From positions 3,100,001 to 3,164,000 of the forward strand of contig NZ_CP064873.1 in assembly GCF_019056515.1 (NCBI RefSeq): DNA of 64,000 nt, read 5' to 3'. A program made the translations under genes and the position numbers. The DNA is from Microbacterium paraoxydans. Its GTDB lineage: Bacteria > Actinomycetota > Actinomycetes > Actinomycetales > Microbacteriaceae. Positions 42,452-51,358 of the stretch are shown here, one piece after another (within the stretch, counting starts at the first letter, position 1; each line of letters opens with the position of its first letter). The notes beneath the pieces were generated by a model that did not search any database, had not been told where the DNA came from, and saw only the letters and a program-made list of their open reading frames with translations.

Positions 42452-43705
42452 ATGGCCTTCACCCGGACGCCGACCCTGCGAGACCAGCGCGGCGACCTCC
42501 TCCTCGCGCTCGTCCTCTTCGTCGGCGCGATCCTCAGCGCGGCGCTCTCCTCCATCGCCCAGGTCTACGGCGACGAACAGGCTCCGCTATGGACCGCCCT
42601 CGTCTACGCCGTCGTGGTGGCGGCGCCGCTCGGTTTCCGCCGGCGCTGGCCCGGCACCGTGGCCGTCGTGGTGTCGCTGGCCTACTTCACCGCGGTGACG
42701 ATCCGAGTACCGGAGATCTACGTCGGCAACATCGCGATGTTCATCGCGCTCTACACGGTCGGCGCCTGGATGAACGACCGCCGGAAGGCCCTGATCGTCC
42801 GTGTCGCGATCATCGTCGGCATGTTCGTGTGGCTCCTCATCACCATGTACCGCGACGCCATCAGCGAGGCGGACAAGGCGGACGTCGTCGCCGGTGCCAT
42901 GTCGCCCTATGTGGCCTTCATGCTCATCCAGATCCTCCTCAACGTCCTGTACTTCGGCGGCGCCTACTACTTCGGCGAGCGCTCCTGGGCGGCGGCGGAG
43001 CAGCGCACCGTGCTGGAGGAGCGCACCCGAGAGCTGGAGCGCGAGCGCGAGGTCACCGCAGCGCAGGCGGTGGCCCTCGACCGGGTGCGGATCGCCCGAG
43101 AGCTGCACGACGTCGTCGCCCACCATGTATCGGTGATGGGCGTGCAGGCGGGTGCCGCGCGCCTCGTGCTCGAGAGCGATCCGGCGCAGTCGGCGCGCAT
43201 CCTCTCCGGGATCGAGTCCTCCGCGCGGGACGCGATCCAGGAGCTGCGCCAGCTGCTGGAGACGCTGCGCACTCCCGGCGGCGACACGACCGAGCCGGCA
43301 TCGACCGTCTCCCTCGACGACATCGCCGCCCTCGCGGAGGCATCGACCGAGGCCGGCCTCCCCACCGCGTACGCCGTGATCGGCGATCCGGTGCCGGTGC
43401 CCTCGCTCGTCGCCGTGAACCTCTACCGCATCGCGCAGGAGTCGCTGACCAACGCCCGTCGGCACGCCGGGCCCGGGGCGACTGCGGACGTGCGCGTGCG
43501 CTACGACGAGGACGGCGTAGAGGTCGAGGTCGTGAACACCGGTCGTGCCATCGCCCAGCTGCGTCCCGGCCTCGGCCAGCTCGGGATGCGGGAGCGCGCG
43601 GCGGCCTCCGGCGGCACGTTCGAGATCGCTCCGCGCGCGCCCGGCGGGGTGCGGGTGCGAGCGCGGGTGCCGCTTGCCGCACCCGTGACGGAGGCCGCAC
43701 GGTGA
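42452..43705 (+). CDS. Membrane sensor histidine kinase, NarL-partner (HisKA_3) type
   Basis: 417 aa. About five to six membrane segments in residues 10-175, a coiled-coil linker, then RVRIARELHDVVAHHVSVMG with the phosphorylated His, and a degenerate HATPase domain with NLYRIAQESLTNARRH. Short loops suggest that it senses the membrane or a transported ligand. ATG 42452 is six bases after TACGGT. It overlaps the response regulator by four bases. Confidence 0.92.
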   Translation: MAFTRTPTLRDQRGDLLLALVLFVGAILSAALSSIAQVYGDEQAPLWTALVYAVVVAAPLGFRRRWPGTVAVVVSLAYFTAVTIRVPEIYVGNIAMFIALYTVGAWMNDRRKALIVRVAIIVGMFVWLLITMYRDAISEADKADVVAGAMSPYVAFMLIQILLNVLYFGGAYYFGERSWAAAEQRTVLEERTRELEREREVTAAQAVALDRVRIARELHDVVAHHVSVMGVQAGAARLVLESDPAQSARILSGIESSARDAIQELRQLLETLRTPGGDTTEPASTVSLDDIAALAEASTEAGLPTAYAVIGDPVPVPSLVAVNLYRIAQESLTNARRHAGPGATADVRVRYDEDGVEVEVVNTGRAIAQLRPGLGQLGMRERAAASGGTFEIAPRAPGGVRVRARVPLAAPVTEAAR

Positions 43706-44391
43706 CCGCGCCGATCCGGGTGCTCCTCGTCGACGACCACGCCCTCCTCCGCGCCGGCTTCCGCACGATCCTCGACACCCAGCCCGACATCACCGTCGTC
43801 GGCGAGGCCTCGACCGGGGCGGAGGCCATCGCGCAGGCCGCCGACCTGCGCCCTGACGTGATCACGATGGACGTGCAGATGCCGGACATGGACGGGATCG
43901 AGGCGACGCGCTGCCTCGTGGCCGACCCCTCGGTGAGTGCCGCGATCGCGATCGTGACGACGTTCGATCGCGACGACTACCTCTATCAGGCGCTCGAAGC
44001 CGGCGCGAGCGGATTCCTCCTCAAGAACGCGGGTGCCGAGGATCTCATCTCCGCGGTGCGCGCTCTCGCGGCCGGGGACGGCATGCCGGCACCCGAGGTG
44101 ACGCGCCGCGTCCTCACCCGCTTCGCCGGAGCGACTCCGGAGACCGGCGCCGCTCCCGCCCGCGCGGTGACGAAGACGTCCACGACCCCCGTCCTCGCGG
44201 AACCGCTGACCGAACGGGAGGCCGAGGTGCTGACCCTGCTCGCCGATGCCCGCAGCAACGCCGAGATCGCCCGCGCCCTGTTCATCGGGGAGGCCACCGT
44301 GAAGACCCACGTCTCCCGCATCCTGCAGAAGCTCGGCGCCAGGGACCGCGTGCAGGCCGTCGTGCTCGCGCATCGGATGGGGCTGGCCTGA
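43702..44391 (+). CDS. LuxR/NarL-type response regulator
   Basis: 229 aa. Receiver domain with Asp11/Asp12, phosphoacceptor Asp57 (VITMDVQMPDMDG) and the switch Lys in GFLLKNAG, then a linker and the HTH PLTEREAEVLTLLADARSNAEIA...TVKTHVSRILQKL. GTG 43702 overlaps the kinase stop. The likely targets are the next genes (BenE-like or NatAB-like transporters), but no shared box is evident. Confidence 0.94.
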   Translation: MTAPIRVLLVDDHALLRAGFRTILDTQPDITVVGEASTGAEAIAQAADLRPDVITMDVQMPDMDGIEATRCLVADPSVSAAIAIVTTFDRDDYLYQALEAGASGFLLKNAGAEDLISAVRALAAGDGMPAPEVTRRVLTRFAGATPETGAAPARAVTKTSTTPVLAEPLTEREAEVLTLLADARSNAEIARALFIGEATVKTHVSRILQKLGARDRVQAVVLAHRMGLA

Positions 44392-44429
44392 CCGGCGGCG
44401 CTCCGCTCCCCCGCGATACTCTCGGAGCC

Positions 44430-45611
44430 ATGCCCGCCGCCGCCCCCGTGTCCCGTCCGATCGTCGCCGGGATCGTCACGGCGCTCGTGGGGTTCACGAG
44501 CTCGTTCGCGGTGGTGCTCACGGGTCTCGATGCCGTCGGCGCGTCGGCGGCGCAGGCGGCCAGCGGACTCCTCGCCGTGAGCCTCGCGATGGGGCTCGCC
44601 TGCATCGTGCTGGCCTGGCGCTACCGGATGCCGATCACGGCCGCGTGGTCCACTCCCGGTGCCGCCCTGCTCGTGGCGACCGGCAGCGTCGAGGGCGGCT
44701 GGCCGGCCGCGGTCGGGGCCTTCCTCGTGACCGCGGCCGTCATCCTCCTCACGGCGCTCTGGCCCGCGCTCGGAGCCCTGATCGCGCGGATCCCTCCGTC
44801 GATCGCGCAGGCCATGCTGGCGGGGGTGCTGCTGCCGCTCTGCCTCGCGCCGATCACGGGGGTCGTCGCGAACCCCTGGGGCGTGGTCCCGGTGGTGCTG
44901 ACCTGGCTGGTCTTCGCCCGACTGGCTCCCCGGTGGGCCGTGCCGCTGGCGTTCGTCGCCGCGGCCGCGGTCGTCGCCGTGTCGCTGGTCTCCGCGGGGA
45001 CCCGGGTCGACCCGGCCGTCCTCCTGCCACGGTTCGAGCTGACGATGCCGGCCTTCACGGTCGGGGCCCTGGTCGGCATCGCCCTGCCGCTGTTCATCGT
45101 GACCATGGCGTCGCAGAACGTGCCGGGTATCGCGATCATGCGCAGCTTCGGTTACGAGGTCCCGTGGCGTCCGGCGATGCTCGTGACCGGTCTGGGCACG
45201 GCCCTCGGCGCTCCGGCCGGCGGGCACGCGATCAACCTCGCCGCCATCAGTGCGGCCCTCGCCGCGTCCCCCGACGCCGATCCCGACCCCGACCGGCGCT
45301 GGCTCGCCGGGGTCTCCACGGGGGCGTCCTATCTCGTGCTGGGGGCGTTCTCCGCCGCCTTCGCGACCCTCGTCGTGCTCGCCCCGACGGCGGTCATCCC
45401 GGCGGTCGCGGGACTCGCGCTGTTCGGCGCCTTCGGCGCGGCCGTCCAGCAGGCGATCGACGACCCCGGCGAGCGCCTCCCCGCGGTCGTCACGTTCCTC
45501 GTCGCCGCCTCCGGCATCGCCGTGCTCGGGGTGAGCGCGGCATTCTGGGCACTGGTCGCCGGCCTGCTCGTGCGCACGGTGCTGCACGCCGGCCGTCCGC
45601 CCCGCGGCTGA
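44430..45611 (+). CDS. Benzoate/H+ symporter family (BenE) protein
   Basis: 393 aa with about 12 membrane segments. PRFELTMPAFTVGALVGIALPLFIVTMASQNVPGIAIMRSFGY and the following GAPAGGHAINLAAI are the BenE family blocks. ATG 44430 is seven bases after TACTCT. No benzoate catabolic genes are nearby, so the real substrate is open. Confidence 0.9.
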   Translation: MPAAAPVSRPIVAGIVTALVGFTSSFAVVLTGLDAVGASAAQAASGLLAVSLAMGLACIVLAWRYRMPITAAWSTPGAALLVATGSVEGGWPAAVGAFLVTAAVILLTALWPALGALIARIPPSIAQAMLAGVLLPLCLAPITGVVANPWGVVPVVLTWLVFARLAPRWAVPLAFVAAAAVVAVSLVSAGTRVDPAVLLPRFELTMPAFTVGALVGIALPLFIVTMASQNVPGIAIMRSFGYEVPWRPAMLVTGLGTALGAPAGGHAINLAAISAALAASPDADPDPDRRWLAGVSTGASYLVLGAFSAAFATLVVLAPTAVIPAVAGLALFGAFGAAVQQAIDDPGERLPAVVTFLVAASGIAVLGVSAAFWALVAGLLVRTVLHAGRPPRG

Positions 45612-45660
45612 TCCGTGGCAGTCCCCCCTGCGGGGGATGCCCCGCCCCGCCCGTGCTCAA

Positions 45661-45688
45661 TAGCGTGAAGGTCATGCGGATCACCTTC
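45661..45688 (+). promoter_or_regulatory. Promoter and candidate operator of the NatAB-like exporter
   Basis: TAGCGT (45661-45666) looks like a -10 box. Directly after it, 45667-45688 is a 22-bp imperfect palindrome with GAAGGT/ACCTTC outer arms and one mismatch inside, placed where a repressor would block start. Confidence 0.4.
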
Positions 45689-45705
45689 GGACGGAGCACC
45701 ACGAC

Positions 45706-46602
45706 ATGACCACCGGACTGCTGGAACTCTCCGGCATCACCAAGAGCTACGGCAGCCGCCGGGTGCTGGACGACGTGTCGTTCACGGTCGCGCCGGGCCG
45801 GCTCACCGGCTTCGTCGGCGGCAACGGCGCCGGCAAGACCACGACCATGCGCATCATCCTCGGGCTGCTCTCCTCGGACGGCGGACGAGTCGACCTCGAC
45901 GGGGCGCCCCTCACCACCGCCGACCGCCGTCGCTTCGGCTACATGCCCGAGGAGCGCGGCCTGTACCCGAAGATGAAGGTCCTGGAGCAGATCGTCTACC
46001 TCGCGCGCCTCCACGGGTTCAGCAAGCCGGACGCGACGGAGCGGGCGACCGCGCTGCTCACGGAGCTCGGACTCGGCGAGCGCCTCGACGACACGATCGA
46101 GTCGCTGTCGCTGGGCAACCAGCAGCGGGCGCAGATCGCCGCGTCGCTCGTGCACGACCCCGAGGTGCTGATCCTCGACGAGCCCTTCTCCGGCCTGGAC
46201 CCCCTCGCGGTGGACGTCGTCGCCGGCGTGCTGCAGGCCAGCGCAGCCCGCGGCGCCTCGATCCTCTTCTCCTCCCACCAGCTCGACGTGGTCGAGCGCC
46301 TCTGCGACGACCTCGTCATCCTCGCCGGGGGCACCATCCGTGCCGCCGGGTCCCGGGACGGGCTCCGCGCCGAGCACGCCCGCGACCGGTACGAGCTCAT
46401 CTCCGCGGGCGACGCCGGGTGGCTGCGCACCGAACCCGGGGTCACGGTCATCGACTTCGAGGGCGGCTACGCGCTCTTCGATGCGGACGGCCCCGACACC
46501 GCCCAGCGCGTGCTGCAGTCGGCGGTCGCGCGCGGCGACGTCGCGAGCTTCGCGCCCAAGCACCCCTCCCTCGCCCAGATCTTCAAGGAGGTCATCCAGT
46601 GA
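45706..46602 (+). CDS. ABC exporter ATPase (NatA-like)
   Basis: 298 aa. Walker A is GGNGAGKTT, signature LSLGNQQRAQ, Walker B VLILDEPFSGLDP and the H-loop SSHQLD; the C-terminal extension (from about residue 220) is typical of the NatA/CcmA group. ATG 45706. It overlaps the permease start by four bases and drives it. Confidence 0.92.
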   Translation: MTTGLLELSGITKSYGSRRVLDDVSFTVAPGRLTGFVGGNGAGKTTTMRIILGLLSSDGGRVDLDGAPLTTADRRRFGYMPEERGLYPKMKVLEQIVYLARLHGFSKPDATERATALLTELGLGERLDDTIESLSLGNQQRAQIAASLVHDPEVLILDEPFSGLDPLAVDVVAGVLQASAARGASILFSSHQLDVVERLCDDLVILAGGTIRAAGSRDGLRAEHARDRYELISAGDAGWLRTEPGVTVIDFEGGYALFDADGPDTAQRVLQSAVARGDVASFAPKHPSLAQIFKEVIQ

Positions 46603-47681
46603 ACGCCTCGACCCCCGCGCGGAACGGGATCTGGCTGGTCGCCGAGCGGGAGATCGGCTCCAAGCTCCGCAGCAAGGCGTTCCTGATCTCGACCGGCATC
46701 CTGCTCGTCCTCGCCCTCGCCGGCGTGCTGTTCGGCGGCTTCGCGAGTCAGAACACCGACGCCATGCCCGTCGCGGTGACCGCGGAGACCACAGGCGCCG
46801 TGTCCGCGCTGCCCGACGTCGAGGTGACCGAGGTCGCCTCCCGCGCCGAGGCCGAGGAGCTGGTCCGCGACGGCGACGTCGACGCGGCGGTGCTCCCGGG
46901 CGACAACCCCGCCGGATACACGATCGTCGCCCTGGAGGATGCGCCCTCATCGCTCGTGTCCGCGCTGTCGCTCTCGCCCGAGGTCGTGATCCTCGAACCT
47001 GTCACCACCAACCCGCTGCTGCGCTACTTCATCGCGATCGCCTTCGGGCTCGTCTTCATGATGGCCGCAGCGACCTTCGGCGGCACCATCGCGCAGAGCG
47101 TGGTCGAGGAGAAGCAGACCAGGGTCGTGGAGGTGCTGCTGTCGGCGATCCCGGCACGCACGCTGCTCGCCGGCAAGGTGATCGGCAACACGGTGCTCGC
47201 GATGGGACAGATCCTCGCCCTCGCGGCCGTCGCCACGATCGGCCTCATCGTGACGGGTCAGCGGGAGGTGCTGACCACCCTCGGCGCCCCCATCATCTGG
47301 TTCGCGGTGTTCTTCCTGTTCGGGTTCATCCTGCTCGCGGCGATGTTCGCGGCGGCGGCCTCCATGGTGTCCCGCCAGGAGGACATCGGCTCGACGACGA
47401 CCCCCATCACGATGCTCATCATGGCGCCGTACGTGCTGGTGATCGTGTTCAACGACAACCCGCTGGTGCTGACGATCATGTCGTACGTGCCGTTCTCGGC
47501 TCCGGTCGGCATGCCCATGCGCTTGTTCGTCGGCGAGGCGCAGTGGTGGGAGCCGCTCCTGAGCCTCGCGATCCTCCTGGCGAGCTGCGTCGCGGCGATC
47601 GTCGTCGGCGCGAAGATCTACGAGAACTCCCTGCTCCGGATGGGCTCGCGCGTGAAGCTCGCCGAGGCTCTGCGCGGCTGA
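46599..47681 (+). CDS. ABC-2 permease (NatB-like)
   Basis: 360 aa. The first membrane helix is followed by an external domain (about residues 45-130), then five more helices; TIAQSVVEEKQTRVVEVLLSAI is the conserved amphipathic segment of NatB/YhaP proteins. GTG 46599 overlaps the ATPase stop. Likely exports sodium, drugs or peptides. Confidence 0.92.
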   Translation: MNASTPARNGIWLVAEREIGSKLRSKAFLISTGILLVLALAGVLFGGFASQNTDAMPVAVTAETTGAVSALPDVEVTEVASRAEAEELVRDGDVDAAVLPGDNPAGYTIVALEDAPSSLVSALSLSPEVVILEPVTTNPLLRYFIAIAFGLVFMMAAATFGGTIAQSVVEEKQTRVVEVLLSAIPARTLLAGKVIGNTVLAMGQILALAAVATIGLIVTGQREVLTTLGAPIIWFAVFFLFGFILLAAMFAAAASMVSRQEDIGSTTTPITMLIMAPYVLVIVFNDNPLVLTIMSYVPFSAPVGMPMRLFVGEAQWWEPLLSLAILLASCVAAIVVGAKIYENSLLRMGSRVKLAEALRG

Positions 47682-47700
47682 TCCCGAGACCCCGCTTTCG

Positions 47701-47746
47701 CGCCGAGACCCCCTGCTGCACGCGCGTGCAGCAGGGGGTCTCGGCG
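47701..47746. terminator. 46-bp perfect palindrome between convergent genes
   Basis: The two 23-bp halves (47701-47723 and 47724-47746) are exact reverse complements. It starts CGCCGAGACCCC and its centre is CGCGCG. Extra GGGGTCTCGG boxes flank it (47684-47694 and 47753-47763). It lies between the NatB-like gene and putA and is probably a bidirectional terminator. Confidence 0.75.
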
Positions 47747-47765
47747 TGTACCCGGGGTCTCGGCG

Positions 47766-50700
47766 TCAGAGGAGGCCGTCGGAGAGGGTGGTGGGGTTGC
47801 CGAAGCGGTGGTTGGTGATCGACACGGCCTGCTCGTGCAGGAACGGGAGCATCTCGACCCGGCCCGCTCCGGTCACGGCGTGCGACCATACCGCGACGTC
47901 GGGGCTGCCGTCGAGGGCCGTGTGCAGCGCGGCGGCATCGCCACCGACGAGCCGCACCCGCTGCCACGACCGGGCGCCCTTCGCGTAGCGCTTGGTCCAC
48001 GCGGCATCCGACTCGGTCTTCACGGCCACGCCCTGGGCCTTGAGCGCCTTCTCCACGCGGGACGGCAGCGACGCCGCCGACACGGTGAACGGACTGCCGC
48101 TGCGCAGTGCCGCGGCGAGCACACGGACTCCCTCGGCCAGCGGCGCGTCCTCGGCGATCCGCACGTCGACCGCAACCGGACGGTACCGGAACACGTTGCG
48201 CTCGACGCCGAGTCCGGACTTGTCGCTCACGGCGCCGAACTCGTCGATCCACGCCCGCTCATCGGCGGCCGCGGCGCGGTGCAGCCACTCGATGCCCACG
48301 GGGTCGAGCTCGGGCGCAGCCGCCTCCAGCAGTCCGGTCACGGCCGGGGTCACCGCTGCCCCCGATGCTGCGGCGGGCAGCTCGCCCGCACGCCACTCAC
48401 CGAGACCGAAGAGGTAGTTCGGGCCGCCGGCCTTGGCTCCGGCGCCCACGGCCGAGCGCTTCCAGCCGCCGAACGGCTGGCGCTGCACGATGGCGCCGGT
48501 GATGCCCCGGTTCACGTACAGGTTGCCGGCCTCGACGCGGTCCAGCCAGGTCGCGACCTCGGCGGAGTCCAGCGAGTGCAGCCCCGCGGTGAGGCCGTAG
48601 TCGACGGCGTTCTGCAGCCGGATGGCCTCGTCGAGGTCCTTCGCGTGCATGATGCCGAGCACGGGTCCGAAGAACTCGGTCAGGTGGAAGTACGAGCCCT
48701 CGCGCACGCCGGTCTTCACCCCCGGGGTCCACTGCTTCCCCTCGTCGTCGAGCTTCCGGGGCTCCACGAGCCAGCGCTCGCCCTTGTCGAGGGTGGTGAG
48801 CGCGGTGAGGAGCTTGCCGTTCGCGGGCTCGATGATCGGCCCCATCTGCGTGGCGGGGTCATCGGGCAGCCCGACGCGCATCGAGGTGACCGCGTCCACG
48901 AGCTGCCGCTCGAAGCGCTTCGAGTCGGCCACCGACCCGACGAGGATCGCCAGCGACGCGGCCGAGCACTTCTGCCCGGCGTGGCCGAACGCGCTGCGGG
49001 CGACGTCGGCGGCCGCGAGGTCGAGGTCGGCCGACGGCGTCACGATGATGGCGTTCTTGCCGCTCGTCTCGGCGAGCAGCGGCAGGTCGGCACGGAAGGA
49101 GCGGAAGAGCTGCGCGGTCTCGTAGGCCCCGGTGAGGATGACCCGGTCGACCTGGGGGCTCGCGACCAGTCGGGTGCCGAGGTCGCGGGAGGCGAGGTCG
49201 ACGAGGGCGAGCAGATCGCGCGGGACGCCCGCGGCCCACAGTGCCTCGACCATCACGGCACCGCACCGCTGGGTGAGCTTCGCGGGCTTGATGATCACAC
49301 CGGATCCGGAGGCGAGGCCGGCGAGCACACCGCCGGCGGGGATCGCCACGGGGAAGTTCCACGGCGGCGTGACCACGGTCACCTTCGACGGCACGAACTC
49401 GGCGCCGGGGATGGCCTCGAGATCCTTCGCCCGCTCGGCGTAGTAGTGCGCGAAGTCAATCGCCTCGCTGACCTCGGGGTCGGCTTCCGCGATGGTCTTG
49501 CCGGCCTCGTGCGCCATGATCTCCAGCAGCTCGCCGCGGCGGGCGGCGAGCTCGTCGCCCGCGCGGTGCAGGACGGCGGCGCGCTCGGCGGCGGGGAGCG
49601 CCGCCCACCTCTCGGCGGCGGACGTGGCGGCGGCGAACACGGCGTCCAGCTCGGCGTCGGTCTCGATGCGGGCGGCCGCGATCGCGTCCCGGCCGAGCGT
49701 CGACGACACCGAGCGCTGCAGGATCTCCCGGCCCCAGGCACGGTTCGCGGCGAGCGCCGGATCGGTGTCGGGCTCGTTCGCGAAGCCGTCCGTGGTGCCG
49801 TCAGGGCGCGGGGCCGTGCGGTCCTGCGTGCGGTTCGGGGCGGGTACCGACGGGTCGGCGACGAGCGCGGCGAGAGAGCGCTCGAAGCGCTCCCGCTCGC
49901 GGGTGAGCAGAGTCGGGTTCGACGCCAGCTCGAACACGGCGGACATGAAGTTCTCGGGGCTCGCGTTCTCCTCGAGGCGCCGCACGAGGTACGCGATCGC
50001 GACATCGAACTCCGCCGGGTTCACGACCGGCGTGTAGAGCAGGAGGCGGCCGACGTCCTTGCGGACGGCCTCGGCCTGCCCGGTCGCCATGCCGAGCAAC
50101 ATCTCGTACTCCACGGCCTCTGTCACACCGCGGGCCTTCGCGAGCAGCCAGGTGTAGGCGATGTCGAAGAGGTTGTGACCGGCGACGCCGATGCGCACGG
50201 CGTCGAGCCGCTCGGGCGTCATCGCCCAGTCGAGCACGCGCTTGTAGTTCGTGTCGGAGTCCTGCTTGGTGCCGTAGGTCGCGAGCGGCCAGCCGTGCAC
50301 CTTCGCGTCGACCTCCTCCATCGCGAGGTTCGCGCCCTTGACCACGCGCACCTTGATCGGCGCTCCGCCCTTGGCGCGGCGTGCGGCGGCCCACTCCTGG
50401 AGACGCTGCATGGCGCTGAGCGCATCGGGCAGGTAGGCCTGCAGCACGATGCCGGCCTCGAGGTCTTCCAGGCCGGGCTGGTCGAGGATGCTCGTGAAGG
50501 CCGCGATCGTGAGGTCGAGATCGCGGTACTCCTCCATGTCGAGGTTGATGAACTTCTGGGTCCCGGTGCGGGCGCCCTTGGCCTCGGCCTTCGCCGCGAG
50601 CCGGTACAGCGGGGTGAGCTTCTCGACGACGTCGGCGACGGCCTCGTCGAACGACCACATGGAGAGCTGGCTGACGACGCTCGAGACCTTGATCGAGACG

Positions 50701-51221
50701 TAGTCGACGTCCGGACGGGCGAGGAAGTCGTACGTGCCCTGCAGTCGTCGGCCCGCCTCGCGCTCGCCGAGCACGGCCTCGCCGAGGAGGTTCAGGTTCA
50801 GACGGTTGCCGGTCTTGCGGAGCTTGGCGATCGCGGGGCCGAGCTTGGACGGCGTGGCGTCGAGCACGAGGTGGCCCACCATGGCCCGCAGCACGCGCCG
50901 CGAGATCGGGACGACGACGTTCGGGAGTTTCGGCGCCCAGAACCCACCGGCCTTGATGGCGGCACGGAGGTAGCCGGGCAGCAGCGTGGGCGTGATGTCG
51001 GACAGCTCGGCGAGCTTGCGGCCGGCGACCCGCAGATCCTCCGGACGCATGACGCCGTCGACGAAGCCGACCGTGAAGGCGAGGCCGTTCGGATCCTTGA
51101 GCACTTCGGACAGGCGCTGCGCGGCCGGCTCGACCGGGTGGGTCTCGCTCTCGGCGAGCCAGCGCTGCACGAGCGCGGCGACCTCTTCGGTGCGGGGGGT
51201 GGTGTCGTCGATGACGGTCAT
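47766..51221 (-). CDS. putA: Bifunctional proline dehydrogenase / delta-1-pyrroline-5-carboxylate dehydrogenase
   Basis: 1151 aa. The proline dehydrogenase barrel includes KVRVVKGANLAMEE; the aldehyde dehydrogenase half has AETSGKNAIIV and the catalytic Cys in GHAGQKCSAAS, then PFGGWKRSAVG. It oxidises proline to glutamate using FAD and NAD. ATG 51221 is used because GGAAGG lies upstream and the family start (VAALVQRWLAES) follows; the open frame continues upstream without support. No N-terminal DNA-binding domain is present, so regulation must be external, perhaps by the divergent LysR gene. Confidence 0.95.
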   Translation of the reverse strand: MTVIDDTTPRTEEVAALVQRWLAESETHPVEPAAQRLSEVLKDPNGLAFTVGFVDGVMRPEDLRVAGRKLAELSDITPTLLPGYLRAAIKAGGFWAPKLPNVVVPISRRVLRAMVGHLVLDATPSKLGPAIAKLRKTGNRLNLNLLGEAVLGEREAGRRLQGTYDFLARPDVDYVSIKVSSVVSQLSMWSFDEAVADVVEKLTPLYRLAAKAEAKGARTGTQKFINLDMEEYRDLDLTIAAFTSILDQPGLEDLEAGIVLQAYLPDALSAMQRLQEWAAARRAKGGAPIKVRVVKGANLAMEEVDAKVHGWPLATYGTKQDSDTNYKRVLDWAMTPERLDAVRIGVAGHNLFDIAYTWLLAKARGVTEAVEYEMLLGMATGQAEAVRKDVGRLLLYTPVVNPAEFDVAIAYLVRRLEENASPENFMSAVFELASNPTLLTRERERFERSLAALVADPSVPAPNRTQDRTAPRPDGTTDGFANEPDTDPALAANRAWGREILQRSVSSTLGRDAIAAARIETDAELDAVFAAATSAAERWAALPAAERAAVLHRAGDELAARRGELLEIMAHEAGKTIAEADPEVSEAIDFAHYYAERAKDLEAIPGAEFVPSKVTVVTPPWNFPVAIPAGGVLAGLASGSGVIIKPAKLTQRCGAVMVEALWAAGVPRDLLALVDLASRDLGTRLVASPQVDRVILTGAYETAQLFRSFRADLPLLAETSGKNAIIVTPSADLDLAAADVARSAFGHAGQKCSAASLAILVGSVADSKRFERQLVDAVTSMRVGLPDDPATQMGPIIEPANGKLLTALTTLDKGERWLVEPRKLDDEGKQWTPGVKTGVREGSYFHLTEFFGPVLGIMHAKDLDEAIRLQNAVDYGLTAGLHSLDSAEVATWLDRVEAGNLYVNRGITGAIVQRQPFGGWKRSAVGAGAKAGGPNYLFGLGEWRAGELPAAASGAAVTPAVTGLLEAAAPELDPVGIEWLHRAAAADERAWIDEFGAVSDKSGLGVERNVFRYRPVAVDVRIAEDAPLAEGVRVLAAALRSGSPFTVSAASLPSRVEKALKAQGVAVKTESDAAWTKRYAKGARSWQRVRLVGGDAAALHTALDGSPDVAVWSHAVTGAGRVEMLPFLHEQAVSITNHRFGNPTTLSDGLL

Positions 51222-51266
51222 GAAGCGGGGTACCTTCCTCGGCCTCGCACACCCGGGTGTCGTGTG

Positions 51267-51288
51267 CGGCTGGATCATTGTCCAGCCG
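51267..51288. promoter_or_regulatory. Palindrome in the putA/LysR divergent promoter
   Basis: CGGCTGGA (51267-51274) and TCCAGCCG (51281-51288) are perfect 8-bp inverted repeats, six bases apart. The site lies 46 bases before the putA start, a fitting position for LysR binding or a leader hairpin. Confidence 0.5.
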
Positions 51289-51358
51289 GTCGGTAGGCTC
51301 CGTCTATCAACCGATTCGAGTGGATTCTGTTCACTCTTCCCGAACGATCGGAACCGCC

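Noticed and set aside
47808..51296. 1162-codon plus-strand frame opposite putA
   Set aside because: Shadow of putA; low-complexity product, no recognisable domain.
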